Below, in pieces: positions 51,141-64,000 of a stretch of 64,000 bases of DNA. The notes beneath the pieces are model-generated. The model ran no database searches. It had not been told where the DNA came from and saw nothing but the letters and a program-made list of their open reading frames with translations. This DNA is from Deinococcus aestuarii (GTDB lineage: Bacteria > Deinococcota > Deinococci > Deinococcales > Deinococcaceae): contig NZ_JAHKSN010000011.1 of assembly GCF_018863415.1 (NCBI RefSeq), positions 62,001-126,000 of the forward strand, given 5' to 3'. The position numbers and the translations under genes are program-made. How positions within the stretch are numbered: position 1 is the stretch's first letter; each line of letters starts with the position of its first letter.

Positions 51141-51733
51141 GCCCACTCAGGCAAGGGGAACACCAACCGGAAGTCCGGCACCCCCAGCGTCAGGCGCGGG
51201 CGGGCCTGGACGAGGGACGGGGACAGGCCGTCCGCGTGCAGGACGGTGAGGCGAGCGGGACTGACGTGCCCGGTCGCACTCGGCGTGGTCAGGAGCCAGC
51301 CTGAGCCTCCGTCCAGGGCAGGCTGCGCGAGCGTTCGCAGCGCAGCGGGGATGGGCGCGGTGGTCACGGGCAGGCTCCGTCTCCCCGTGCGAAAGGCGAG
51401 GTGCGCGACCGCCTGCCCGTCCTCCCCGGTCACGCGCACCTGGCCGCGCCCCGGCTCCCCTTCCCACTCGAACCGGGCAAGACGTTTGGGGATGCCCCAG
51501 TTGCGGCGGCCCCACTCCACGCTCTCGCGCGTGCTGACGAGGGTGGACCGGACCCTTGGGCGCGGCCCGGCGGGGCTGGCAACCGGGGCCTCCACCCACA
51601 GCAACTCGTCGTAGGGGCCGACGGGAGAAGACACGTAGCGCAGCAGCATCAGCACCCCGAGCGGGGAGCCCGGCGCGGGGGCGTAGAGCGCGACGAGGCC
51701 GTGCCCGCGCAGCGTCCAGGGGGGCGGCGTCAT
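51137..51733 (-). CDS. Acetoacetate decarboxylase-like protein
   Basis: A 198-aa protein with features of the ADC fold: LLMLRYVSSPVGPYDELLWVEA, then ESVEWGRRNWGIPKRLARFEW, where a Lys occupies the region of the Schiff-base site. It is shorter than true acetoacetate decarboxylases and probably acts on another beta-keto acid, or is a non-catalytic relative. ATG at 51733 follows TACCCT by 6 nt. Divergent from the VOC gene, 30 bp apart. Confidence 0.8.
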   Translation of the reverse strand: MTPPPWTLRGHGLVALYAPAPGSPLGVLMLLRYVSSPVGPYDELLWVEAPVASPAGPRPRVRSTLVSTRESVEWGRRNWGIPKRLARFEWEGEPGRGQVRVTGEDGQAVAHLAFRTGRRSLPVTTAPIPAALRTLAQPALDGGSGWLLTTPSATGHVSPARLTVLHADGLSPSLVQARPRLTLGVPDFRLVFPLPEWA

Positions 51734-51739
51734 GGGGGC

Positions 51740-51745
51740 AGGGTA
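51740..51745 (-). promoter_or_regulatory. -10 box for leaderless ADC-like gene
   Basis: TACCCT on the minus strand, 6 nt before the ATG at 51733; faces the VOC promoter. Confidence 0.6.
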
Positions 51746-51750
51746 CGCGC

Positions 51751-51756
51751 TAGGCT
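51751..51756 (+). promoter_or_regulatory. -10 box for leaderless VOC gene
   Basis: TAGGCT, 7 nt before the ATG at 51764. Confidence 0.6.
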
Positions 51757-51763
51757 GCCCGCC

Positions 51764-52126
<363 letters not shown>

Positions 52127-52174
52127 AAGCGGGAGGCAGATGGCTCAGGAACGCTCCCACCTTCTGCCCCCCGT

Positions 52175-53302
<1,128 letters not shown>

Positions 53303-53368
53303 ATGAACTCCTGGGCTGGGGCGCCGCCAAGGGTTACAGACCGGACCTTTGGCACCGCCCCACTCTGC

Positions 53369-53374
53369 TACAGT
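53369..53374 (+). promoter_or_regulatory. -10 box for the cysS leader
   Basis: TACAGT, 6 nt before the leader-peptide ATG at 53381, so that the transcript is predicted to begin at or next to that ATG. Confidence 0.55.
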
Positions 53375-53380
53375 GACCCC

Positions 53381-53407
53381 ATGACGTTCACCTGTTGCCT
53401 CCCCTAG
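53381..53407 (+). CDS. Cys-Cys leader peptide of cysS
   Basis: A 9-codon ORF encoding MTFTCCLP with two adjacent cysteine codons (TGT TGC), a rare residue in these proteins. It is placed as a leaderless start 6 nt after a -10 box and is followed within 19 nt by a strong terminator before cysS. This is the classic layout of an amino-acid attenuator: ribosome stalling at Cys codons when Cys-tRNA is short would favour read-through. Regulation is inferred. Confidence 0.7.
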   Translation: MTFTCCLP

Positions 53408-53425
53408 CGGTGAAGCAGCGATCCT

Positions 53426-53470
53426 GCCGCCGCGCCCCCCCCTCGATGTGGCGCGGCGGCTTTCCTTTGT
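53426..53470 (+). terminator. Attenuator terminator upstream of cysS
   Basis: Perfect 11-bp stem (53426-53436 with 53450-53460), 13-nt loop, then TTTCCTTTGTT. An alternative pairing of GCGG (53408-53411) and GCAG (53416-53419) with CTGCCGCCGC (53424-53433) overlaps the 5' arm and could act as antiterminator. Confidence 0.75.
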
Positions 53471-53489
53471 TCCCCCGAGAGGATTGCCC

Positions 53490-54959
<1,470 letters not shown>

Positions 54960-55148
54960 GCCTCTCCCGGCAGGATGTCAGAACATTGTCAGAGCCCCCT
55001 GCCTATCCTGAGGGCGAGTGGTGAACCTTTCACCCTCTTCCCTCCCCGCTGAAGACGCGCCACCCCTCCCCGGCGCGTCTTCTGGCTGTGGCGTGGGGCA
55101 AATAAACGCCGGGTCACCCCCGCCTCACCCGTGCGGGGGGCGCGGCGG

Positions 55149-55154
55149 TAGACT
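55149..55154 (+). promoter_or_regulatory. -10 box for leaderless YcjF-like gene
   Basis: TAGACT, 6 nt before the ATG at 55161. Confidence 0.6.
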
Positions 55155-55160
55155 CGCCCC

Positions 55161-55745
55161 ATGCTGCCCCTCGTCAAGCAGGTGCTCGACAATTTCAACT
55201 TCGACGTGGACCCGGCCCTCTCCGAAGACGAGAATATCGAGGAGGTCATCAAGAGCGCGGCCCTGCTCTCGGGCGCGATTGCCGTTGAGCCCGTCCCCTT
55301 CGCCGACATCCTGCTCATCACGCCCCTTCAGGCCAAGATGGTGCTGCACATCGGCAAGATCTACGGCTTCGACATCAACCCCGCCCGCGCCCGCGAGATC
55401 GCGCAGGAACTCGGCGCCACCGTCGCCTACGGGGTCCTGGCCCGTCAGGTCATGCGCGGGCTCGCCAAAATCGCCCTGCCCGTCATCGGCGGCCTGATCA
55501 CCGCTCCCGCCGTGTACGGCTGGACTTTCGCGCTAGGCCGGGTCGCGCAGCGGTACTTCGAGCAAAAGCGCGCGGGCCTTCCCTTCGAGCGCAGGGAGCA
55601 GGTCCGCGTGGTGCAGGAGGCCAAGGAGCAGACCCGCCGCGTGCTGCCCAGCGCGCAGGACTTCAGCGACCTTGCCTCCGAGTTGCGCCGCCGCGCCGAG
55701 GACAAGCAAAAAGGACAGGGCACCGACCCCCGGAACCTGAACTGA
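55161..55745 (+). CDS. YcjF/DUF697-family membrane-associated protein
   Basis: A 194-aa protein. The DUF697 block runs from about residue 30 ([40 protein letters not shown]) to about 130 and contains two hydrophobic segments. The C-terminal end is helical and charged ([20 protein letters not shown]). DUF697 proteins often accompany GTPases; none is next to it here. Confidence 0.85.
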   Translation: MLPLVKQVLDNFNFDVDPALSEDENIEEVIKSAALLSGAIAVEPVPFADILLITPLQAKMVLHIGKIYGFDINPARAREIAQELGATVAYGVLARQVMRGLAKIALPVIGGLITAPAVYGWTFALGRVAQRYFEQKRAGLPFERREQVRVVQEAKEQTRRVLPSAQDFSDLASELRRRAEDKQKGQGTDPRNLN

Positions 55746-55759
55746 GGAAGGGCTTTTAG

Positions 55760-55788
55760 GCGGCCCGGGCAACACGTACCCGGGCCGC
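55760..55788 (+). terminator. Hairpin after the YcjF-like gene
   Basis: Ten-pair stem (55760-55769 with 55779-55788), 9-nt loop. No long T-run. Confidence 0.6.
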
Positions 55789-55821
55789 TCGGCTTTGGTT
55801 GGCCTGGAGTGGTCCGGCCTC

Positions 55822-55827
55822 TACCCT
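55822..55827 (+). promoter_or_regulatory. -10 box of the metallophosphatase gene
   Basis: TACCCT, 8 nt before the ATG at 55836. Confidence 0.5.
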
Positions 55828-55835
55828 GGGTGCCT

Positions 55836-56642
55836 ATGGTTTGGTCACTGGAGAACTGGGACGGCTCCTGGCTCGTTATCCCCGACCTGCACGGGCACGG
55901 GGCGCGGTTGCGGGCGGCGCTGGACGTGGCGGACCGGACCTTTCCGGCCGCCCGCCTGATCTTCCTGGGTGACCTGATCGACGACTCGCCCCGCAGGCGG
56001 GAGGCAAGGCGAGCTGCAACCAATCCAGGCGGCGCCGACGACTCGCGCGAGGTGCTTGCAACGGTCCGCACCCTCGTCGAGTCGGGCCGGGCCGAAGTCC
56101 TGCTCGGCAATCACGAAGCTATGGCCGCTGCCGCCGTGCTGGACGACGACCGCGCGCTGATGAACCTGTGGTGGAAGGTCGGTGGGCGCGAGGCCGCCGC
56201 GTCCTACGGCTGGAATGGCAAGGGGGACGCGGGCGCCCTGGCGGGGGACTTGCGCTGGCTCAGGGAACACGGGCGGCTGTGGCTGGAGGTCGGTCCACCG
56301 GAGGCACAGGTCCTGTTCTCGCACGCCACCCGCCCCGGTCCGAAACGCCTCGCCAGCGGAAAGAACCGCGCCGCCGACCTCTGGCCCAGCGACGCGGACG
56401 ACGACGTGGTGTGGTTTCCCCTCGCGTTGCCCGGCGACCCCTCCACACGGCGACTCCACCCCTTGCCCGGGGGTTTCCGTGCGAGTGTCCACGGACATAT
56501 GGAAACACCGGACCTCCACCAGATTCCCGACGATGAGGGGAAAGCCGCCCTTCAGATCGACCTGCATCCCGGCAAGGGGAAGCTGTGTTTGCTGCACATC
56601 GGCGGAGACGGAGAGATGAGCCCACACAGCCGTCAGGTCTGA
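55836..56642 (+). CDS. Calcineurin-like metallophosphoesterase
   Basis: A 268-aa protein with the phosphoesterase signature in order: VIPDLHGHG (DxH), FLGDLIDDSP (GDxxD), LLGNHEAM (GNHE), LFSHATR and VHGHMET (GHxx). It resembles bacterial ApaH/PrpE-type serine/threonine or dinucleoside phosphatases. The ATG at 55836 is preferred over the GTG at 55809, because of the -10 box 8 nt upstream and the usual N terminus. Substrate unknown. Confidence 0.9.
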   Translation: MVWSLENWDGSWLVIPDLHGHGARLRAALDVADRTFPAARLIFLGDLIDDSPRRREARRAATNPGGADDSREVLATVRTLVESGRAEVLLGNHEAMAAAAVLDDDRALMNLWWKVGGREAAASYGWNGKGDAGALAGDLRWLREHGRLWLEVGPPEAQVLFSHATRPGPKRLASGKNRAADLWPSDADDDVVWFPLALPGDPSTRRLHPLPGGFRASVHGHMETPDLHQIPDDEGKAALQIDLHPGKGKLCLLHIGGDGEMSPHSRQV

Positions 56643-56719
56643 TTGATCTCCCCCGTTACGGGCCCTCCGACGGCGAAGACTCCCACACCCTTTCGGCGTG
56701 GGAGGCCGTGAAACCCTCC

Positions 56720-57841
56720 TCAGTCCAGCAGCGGGTAGTCGGTGTAGCCCCTCTCCTCGCCCTGGTAGAAGGTGGCGCGGTCGGGGGCATTCAGGGGCGC
56801 CCCATGGCGGAAGCGCTCGGGCAGGTCGGGGTTGGCGATGGAGGCGGACCCGAAGGACACGAGGTCCGCGTGCCCCCGCTCGATGATCCAGTTCGCCCCC
56901 CGGAGGTCGTGGAAGCCGCCGTTCGCCATCACGGCCCCACCGAAGGTCCGGCGCACGAGCGGGAGCAGGGTGCGTTCTGGCAGCGACTCACCGCGCGTAG
57001 GCCCAAACTCGGCGACATGGACGTAACCGAGCCCCAGGGCGCTCAGCTCCTCCAGCAGCCGGGTGTACGTCGCCTCCAGGTGCTCGTCGCCGATCTGGGC
57101 AGCGCTCCCGGTGGGCGAGATGCGGTAGCCGACCCGCTCCGGCTCCCAGACCTCCAGCACGGCGCGCGTGACCTCCAGCGGGAGGCGCAGGCGGTTTTCG
57201 AGGGAGCCGCCGTACTCGTCGGTGCGGGCGTTGCTCCCCGTCAACAGGAACTGTTCGAGCAGGTAGCCGTTCGCCCCGTGAATCTCCACGCCGTCGAAGC
57301 CCGCGTCCCTCGCGTTCTGGGCGGCCTTGCGGTAGTCGGCGACGAGGCCGGGAATCTCGGCGGTCTCCAGGGCGCGCGGCGTCACGAACGGGTGGAAGCC
57401 GCCGTCGTAACTCTTGTCGGGCGGCCCCGCCGGGATGGCGCTGGGGGCCACGGGCGTTTCGCCGTTCAGGTAATCGGGGTGGGAGAGCCGCCCGACGTGC
57501 CACAGTTGCAGGTAGATATGCCCGCCCCGCGCGTGGACCTCCTCCGTGATTGCCCGCCAGCCCGTCACCTGCTCGGGGCTGTAGATGCCGCTCGTGCGCG
57601 GGTAGCCCTTGCCCACCGGACTGATCTGCGAGCCCTCGGTCAGGATCAGGCCGAAGCCCGCCCGCTGCGCGTAGTAGTCCCGCACGAGCGCGCCGGGCAC
57701 GTCCGTCCCCTCATCGGCGCGGCTGCGGGTCAGGGGGGCGACCACCATGCGGTTTTTCAGCTCGTTCGGCCCGAGGCGAAAGGGCGTCAGCACCGTTGGG
57801 GTGGAGGTGGCCGTGTCCGACTTCGATTCCAGTGTGGTCAT
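56720..57841 (-). CDS. Old Yellow Enzyme-family NADH:flavin oxidoreductase
   Basis: A 373-aa FMN ene-reductase. MVVAPLTRSRADE, the FMN site LTEGSQISPVGKGYP, the substrate-binding HGANGYLLEQFLLTGSN and NRLRLPLEVTRAV are all present, followed by MANGGF and FGSASIANPDLPERF. It reduces activated C=C bonds in enones, nitro-olefins or nitrate esters. ATG at 57841 follows AGAGAGGAG. Likely single gene; next gene upstream is divergent. Confidence 0.93.
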   Translation of the reverse strand: MTTLESKSDTATSTPTVLTPFRLGPNELKNRMVVAPLTRSRADEGTDVPGALVRDYYAQRAGFGLILTEGSQISPVGKGYPRTSGIYSPEQVTGWRAITEEVHARGGHIYLQLWHVGRLSHPDYLNGETPVAPSAIPAGPPDKSYDGGFHPFVTPRALETAEIPGLVADYRKAAQNARDAGFDGVEIHGANGYLLEQFLLTGSNARTDEYGGSLENRLRLPLEVTRAVLEVWEPERVGYRISPTGSAAQIGDEHLEATYTRLLEELSALGLGYVHVAEFGPTRGESLPERTLLPLVRRTFGGAVMANGGFHDLRGANWIIERGHADLVSFGSASIANPDLPERFRHGAPLNAPDRATFYQGEERGYTDYPLLD

Positions 57842-57984
57842 CGGTGGTGCTCCTCTCTTGAGCAGCGAGTATGACCGCGCTCCCCAGGGCGGATTGCAAA
57901 TCACACCGCTTTATGAAATGAAGTATGAGCGCTGTGCCTGCCGCTTGACCCCTGCCGCTCACCTGCGGCAGACTTTCTACAGGC

Positions 57985-58205
57985 GTTGATCCGCAGGAGT
58001 ACCGCAGCGGTCACCCACGAGCGAGCCTGAGACGGTGAGAGTCAGGCGGGCAGAGGTGCGGGAAGGGCGGCGGGGAGCTGAATCAGACACAAAAGTGCCG
58101 GTGTGGGCCGACTGCCCCACTCGGAACTGGGGTGGAACCGCGTAGATACCTGCGTCCCCAGGCGAGCCTTCGCCGGGGCCGTTTTCTTTTCCCGGTGAGG
58201 GCGGG
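57985..58205 (+). promoter_or_regulatory. T-box riboswitch upstream of glyS
   Basis: The T-box core GGGTGGAACCGCG (58130-58142) matches the consensus of tRNA-sensing leaders, whose bulge pairs with the uncharged tRNA acceptor end. It is followed by a terminator stem CCCC-A-GGCGA / TCGCC-GGGG (58156-58165 with 58170-58178) and GTTTTCTTTT. The 5' part to about 57985 is likely stem I with the specifier loop, whose limits I cannot fix. It should sense tRNA-Gly and raise glyS read-through when tRNA-Gly is uncharged. Confidence 0.85.
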
Positions 58206-58217
58206 AAAGGAGAGGTT

Positions 58218-59732
<1,515 letters not shown>

Positions 59733-59734
59733 GC

Positions 59735-59762
59735 GGCCAGCTTCCAGCCGCCAGAAACCAGC
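59735..59762. repeat. Heptanucleotide repeats NNCCAGC
   Basis: Four 7-bp units (GGCCAGC, TTCCAGC, CGCCAGA, AACCAGC), starting 2 bp after the glyS stop codon. Confidence 0.6.
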
Positions 59763-60280
59763 AGGAACAGTGAGCAGAAGCCCTCGCCTTGTGCGGGGGT
59801 TTTTGTTGGAGCGGTTTCTCAGGGGAGACGACGGCTCAAAGGTGGGAGGGGCGAGGGAGACGAGGGCAGGCATCTTGCTGGCGGTGGGGTTGGTCACACG
59901 CCCCCCCTCCCAGCCTCCCCCACGAGGAGGGAGGAGCAAAAAGAGCAAGGGCTTTTGCGCTTTCAAACCGTCAATCTGCACGCCCTCTGATTGCCGGTGA
60001 TTGAACGCTCCTGGCCCACGGCCCCGCCTTGCTCGCGCAGCGAGACGGTGGGTAAGCCGATGGGATGCGACAAGACCACACCTTGCGCTCAGAAGAACCC
60101 GTCCACCCGCGCTGTCCGTATGCCCTTGCCCAGCGCAGCGCCGCTCCCCCTGCCCCCTCTGGGGGGAGGGGGCTGGGGGGTGGGGGCCAACCGTCGCAAG
60201 ACACCCGGCCAACAACAGAAGCCAGTTCTCCACCCAGAAAACCAACCAAGGTCCCCACCACACCCCCACCCGCTTTCCCC
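59763..60280. other. 560-bp gene-free region between glyS and kynU
   Basis: The gap 59733-60292 has no supportable gene. It holds a possible terminator (59779-59807, CTCGCCTTGTGCGGG then GTTTTTGTT), an inverted repeat at 59899-59938 like that at 27237, a CTCGCGCAGCGAG palindrome near 60038, a G-rich run at 60150-60187, and the kynU -10 box TACCCT (60281-60286). Open frames here are low-complexity shadows. Confidence 0.5.
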
Positions 60281-60286
60281 TACCCT
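60281..60286 (+). promoter_or_regulatory. -10 box for leaderless kynU
   Basis: TACCCT, then GAACCC and the ATG at 60293. Confidence 0.65.
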
Positions 60287-60292
60287 GAACCC

Positions 60293-61549
60293 ATGACCCC
60301 TCCCGACCTCCCCACCCTCCGCGCCCTGGACGCCCGCGACCCCCTGGCCTCCAAGCGCGCCGAATTCCTGATCCCCGACGGCGTGACCTACCTCGACGGC
60401 AACAGCCTCGGCGTACTGCCCGCCCGCGTGCCCGAGCGGGTGGAGAAGGTGGTGCGCGAGGAATGGGGCCAGAACCTCATCCGCTCGTGGAACACGCACG
60501 GCTGGATCGACCTCCCCGCCCGAGTCGGCGCCCGCATCGCCCGCCTGATCGGCGCGGACGCGGACGAGGTGGTGGCTGCCGACAGCACGAGTGTCAACCT
60601 GTTCAAGGTGCTCGCAGCGGCGATGCACGTCAGCGCGGGACGGGACCCCAGCCGCCGCGTGATCCTCGCCGACGAGGGCAACTTCCCCACCGACCTCTAC
60701 ATCGCCCAGGGATTAGCCGGATTGGTCGGAGAGGCGAGGGCGGAGGTGTGGCTGGTGTCTACGGAAGCCATCGCGGACGCCGTGGACGACGACACCGCCG
60801 TCGTCATGCTCACGCAGGTCGATTACCGCACGGGTGAGCGCCACCACCTGCGCGAGATGACCCGGCACGTCCACGAGCGCGGCGCCCTCATCATCTGGGA
60901 CCTCGCCCACAGCGCCGGGGCCTTCCCGGTGGACCTGAACGGGGCGGGGGCGGACTTCGCGGTCGGGTGCGGGTACAAGTACCTCAACGGGGGGCCGGGG
61001 GCGCCCGCCTTCCTGTACGTCGCCCGCCGTCACCAGCCCCACGCGCCGAACGTGCTCAGCGGGTGGATGGGTCACGCCTCCCCCTTCGAGTTCACTTCGC
61101 GCTACACGGGCGCGTCCGGCATCCGGCAGTACCAGACGGGCACCCCGAGCATCCTGGGCCTGAGTGCCCTCGACGCCGCGCTGGAGGTCTTCGGGGACGT
61201 GGACCTCGCCCAGCTCCGTGAGAAGTCGCTGGGCCTCACCCGCACCTTCATCGAACTGATGCGGCCCCTCTGCGCCCGGCACGGCTTCCGCCTCGTCACC
61301 CCCGAGGACGACGAACGGCGCGGCAGCCAGGTCAGCTATGCCCACCCGCACGGCTACGAGGTCATGCAGGCCCTCATCGCGGCGGGGGTGATCGGCGACT
61401 TCCGCGCGCCGAATCTGCTGCGCTTCGGCTTCACGCCGCTGTACACCAGCCACGAGGACGTGTGGCACGCCGTCCAGACCCTCGACACCATCATGCGGGA
61501 GGGCCGCTGGCAAGACGCCCGCTACGCCGAGAGGAACGCGGTGACCTGA
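60293..61549 (+). CDS. kynU: Kynureninase
   Basis: A 418-aa PLP enzyme that splits kynurenine to anthranilate and alanine. LDGNSLGVLP, the PLP Lys in FAVGCGYKYLNGGPGAP (near residue 229) and GWMGHASPFEF, RYTGASGIRQYQTGTPSILGLSALDAAL mark the family. The start at 60293 follows TACCCT by 6 nt. kynA follows after 1 bp. Confidence 0.95.
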   Translation: MTPPDLPTLRALDARDPLASKRAEFLIPDGVTYLDGNSLGVLPARVPERVEKVVREEWGQNLIRSWNTHGWIDLPARVGARIARLIGADADEVVAADSTSVNLFKVLAAAMHVSAGRDPSRRVILADEGNFPTDLYIAQGLAGLVGEARAEVWLVSTEAIADAVDDDTAVVMLTQVDYRTGERHHLREMTRHVHERGALIIWDLAHSAGAFPVDLNGAGADFAVGCGYKYLNGGPGAPAFLYVARRHQPHAPNVLSGWMGHASPFEFTSRYTGASGIRQYQTGTPSILGLSALDAALEVFGDVDLAQLREKSLGLTRTFIELMRPLCARHGFRLVTPEDDERRGSQVSYAHPHGYEVMQALIAAGVIGDFRAPNLLRFGFTPLYTSHEDVWHAVQTLDTIMREGRWQDARYAERNAVT

Positions 61550-61550
61550 G

Positions 61551-62390
<840 letters not shown>

Positions 62391-62447
62391 GGAAGAAGGA
62401 AAACCGCCCCCACACGAGGTGAAGGCGGAGCGAAAGCGCCGACGTTC

Positions 62448-63278
62448 CTACCCCTCGTCCCGGCGCTCGCCGTACTTGCCCTCCAGGTAACGGCGGTGGG
62501 CGTCGAGGGTTCGGGCCTGCGCCCTTTGCCGCTCGCGGACGACCCCGCTCATCCGGCGCTCGATCAGGGCGAGCTGGCCGAGGAGCAGGCGGTCGGCCTC
62601 GGGCGTGCGGGGGGCGGCGCGGTAGGTCCGCAGGAGTTCGGGCAGGTCCTCGCGGGCGGCCTGCCGGGCGTCGAAGGCGTCGCGGCCCAGCGAGAGGTCG
62701 TTCGCCGTCACCCGCAGGGCGTCGCGGGTGGCGATCACGGTCGCGTGGAGGGCGGTGCGGGTAGAAGACGGCAGGGCACGCTCGCTGCCCCTCAGAAGGG
62801 CGAGCAGCCCCGCCTCGTCGTCTGCCCCAGATGCCCTCCCCGACCCACCGGACGACTCCAGGGTCACGAGACCCTCCTGCTCCTCCCGGGCCCGGATGAG
62901 GAGGGCCGCCCGCCGCGCCGTCCACACCGCCCCGAGGGCGGCGAGCAGGAGGGTAAACCCCAGCAGCCACCCGGCGACGTCGCTCCCGAAAGCGGTGCCC
63001 ACGCCGAGCAGCAAGAGCAGCGGCCCGAGCAGCAGGGCCCCCAGCACACCCAGCGCGATCAGCACGAGGAGGCCTGCCGCCCGCCGCGCCACACTCGCCC
63101 CGCGCCGCAGCGTTCCCCCCGGCCTTTCCCCCGGTCGCCCGGACGGCAACCACGGGTCCCGCCCCGAGAGGTCGAGGTTCGCCGGGGAGAGCCGCCGGGC
63201 GGGCCGAATCAGGTACCGCACCACCCGCGAGCCGGTGCGGGCGGCGGTGAAGACGGTGAGGGGATTCACGGGCGCCAT
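62448..63278 (-). CDS. Membrane protein with C-terminal coiled region, unknown
   Basis: A 276-aa protein with a basic N terminus (about residues 1-62), two hydrophobic helices (about 66-95 and 100-122) and a mostly helical, charged C-terminal half with no recognised domain (RRMSGVVRERQRAQARTLDAHRRYLEGKYGERRDEG). ATG at 63278 lies 8 nt after TACCCT on the minus strand. A structural or 5-methyl-binding role cannot be inferred. Confidence 0.7.
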   Translation of the reverse strand: MAPVNPLTVFTAARTGSRVVRYLIRPARRLSPANLDLSGRDPWLPSGRPGERPGGTLRRGASVARRAAGLLVLIALGVLGALLLGPLLLLLGVGTAFGSDVAGWLLGFTLLLAALGAVWTARRAALLIRAREEQEGLVTLESSGGSGRASGADDEAGLLALLRGSERALPSSTRTALHATVIATRDALRVTANDLSLGRDAFDARQAAREDLPELLRTYRAAPRTPEADRLLLGQLALIERRMSGVVRERQRAQARTLDAHRRYLEGKYGERRDEG

Positions 63279-63286
63279 GATTCTTC

Positions 63287-63292
63287 AGGGTA
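63287..63292 (-). promoter_or_regulatory. -10 box of the membrane-protein gene
   Basis: TACCCT on the minus strand, 8 nt before the ATG at 63278. Confidence 0.5.
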
Positions 63293-63324
63293 CGCGGCGA
63301 ACGCCGGGCCGGTTCCCGCACGCC

Positions 63325-63849
<525 letters not shown>

Positions 63850-63874
63850 GTCGGGGACGAGGTACCCCTCCCCC

Positions 63875-63902
63875 GCTGGCGGCTGGCCGCTGGACGCTGG
63901 CC
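63875..63902. repeat. Heptanucleotide repeats GCTGGNN
   Basis: Four units (GCTGGCG, GCTGGCC, GCTGGAC, GCTGGCC), the reverse complement of NNCCAGC, between mug and the gene at 63911. Confidence 0.65.
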
Positions 63903-63910
63903 GCCCATCG

Positions 63911-64000
<90 letters not shown>

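Noticed and set aside
59770..60290. Several overlapping small ORFs between glyS and kynU
   Set aside because: All are low-complexity, cover repeats, and lack initiation signals.

Overview
The window is about 70% G+C chromosomal DNA and reads as a member of the genus Deinococcus. The gene set fits (HemQ, a DarA-type c-di-AMP receptor, a MUG-type glycosylase, ComEA/ComEC, a glycyl-tRNA synthetase behind a T-box). So do the many start codons sitting 5-9 nt after a TANNNT -10 box, the signature of leaderless transcripts common in this genus. I see no tRNA, rRNA, CRISPR array, IS element or prophage. The ends are cut: rpsA at the left edge, an acetyltransferase-like gene at the right edge.

Layout. 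1-7.8 kb: rpsA, the comEA-comEC DNA-uptake pair, an EamA exporter, a YcaQ-like protein, a phosphotransferase and a Gly/Ser/His-rich small membrane protein. 7.9-15 kb: glmM, a low-GC hypothetical, polA, a hypothetical and a HAD hydrolase between inverted repeats, darA, a two-winged-helix regulator. 15-21.6 kb: ABC exporter pair, a PRC-barrel repeat protein with a 44-aa membrane protein upstream, a P-loop protein and an enolase-superfamily epimerase. 21.6-27.1 kb: subtilisin-like lipoprotein, a broken Uma2 gene, aconitase, a disordered acidic protein. 27.3-32.9 kb: type III polyketide synthase, aldo/keto reductase, nitroreductase, small envelope genes, a diguanylate cyclase, ndk. 33-40.5 kb: two nucleoside-type ABC permeases, a LysR regulator, a LysM/phosphodiester glycosidase protein, rbfA, a thioesterase and a frameshifted small gene. 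40.5-48 kb: a degenerate Nudix protein, M1 peptidase, alpha/beta hydrolase, then a tightly overlapping operon of histidine kinase, DUF4097-like protein, response regulator and two related membrane proteins. 48-53.3 kb: hemQ with an aldo/keto reductase, a PH-like protein, a DUF5872-like gene between twin terminators, acetoacetate decarboxylase-like and VOC proteins, an AI-2E transporter. 53.4-64 kb: cysS with a Cys-Cys leader peptide, a YcjF-like protein, a metallophosphatase, an OYE reductase, glyS with a T-box, kynU-kynA, a membrane protein, mug and the cut gene.

The most interesting material is regulatory and architectural: (i) a probable leaderless Cys-Cys leader peptide and terminator in front of cysS; (ii) a leaderless 10-codon ORF whose stop overlaps the rbfA start; (iii) a T-box in front of glyS; (iv) an envelope-stress-like kinase/DUF4097/regulator operon with the arrangement of LiaFSR; (v) a dispersed 7-bp tandem repeat (NNYCAGC) at four gene boundaries, once forming the N terminus of a membrane protein; and (vi) a 573-aa PRC-barrel protein made largely of a repeated module of about 55 residues.

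Functional links visible in the window: DNA uptake and repair (comEA/comEC, polA, mug, the YcaQ-like gene), translation (rpsA, rbfA, cysS, glyS), tryptophan breakdown (kynA, kynU), haem synthesis (hemQ) and nucleotide second messengers (darA, GGDEF protein). All functional calls are from reading sequence motifs by eye; no database search was run.
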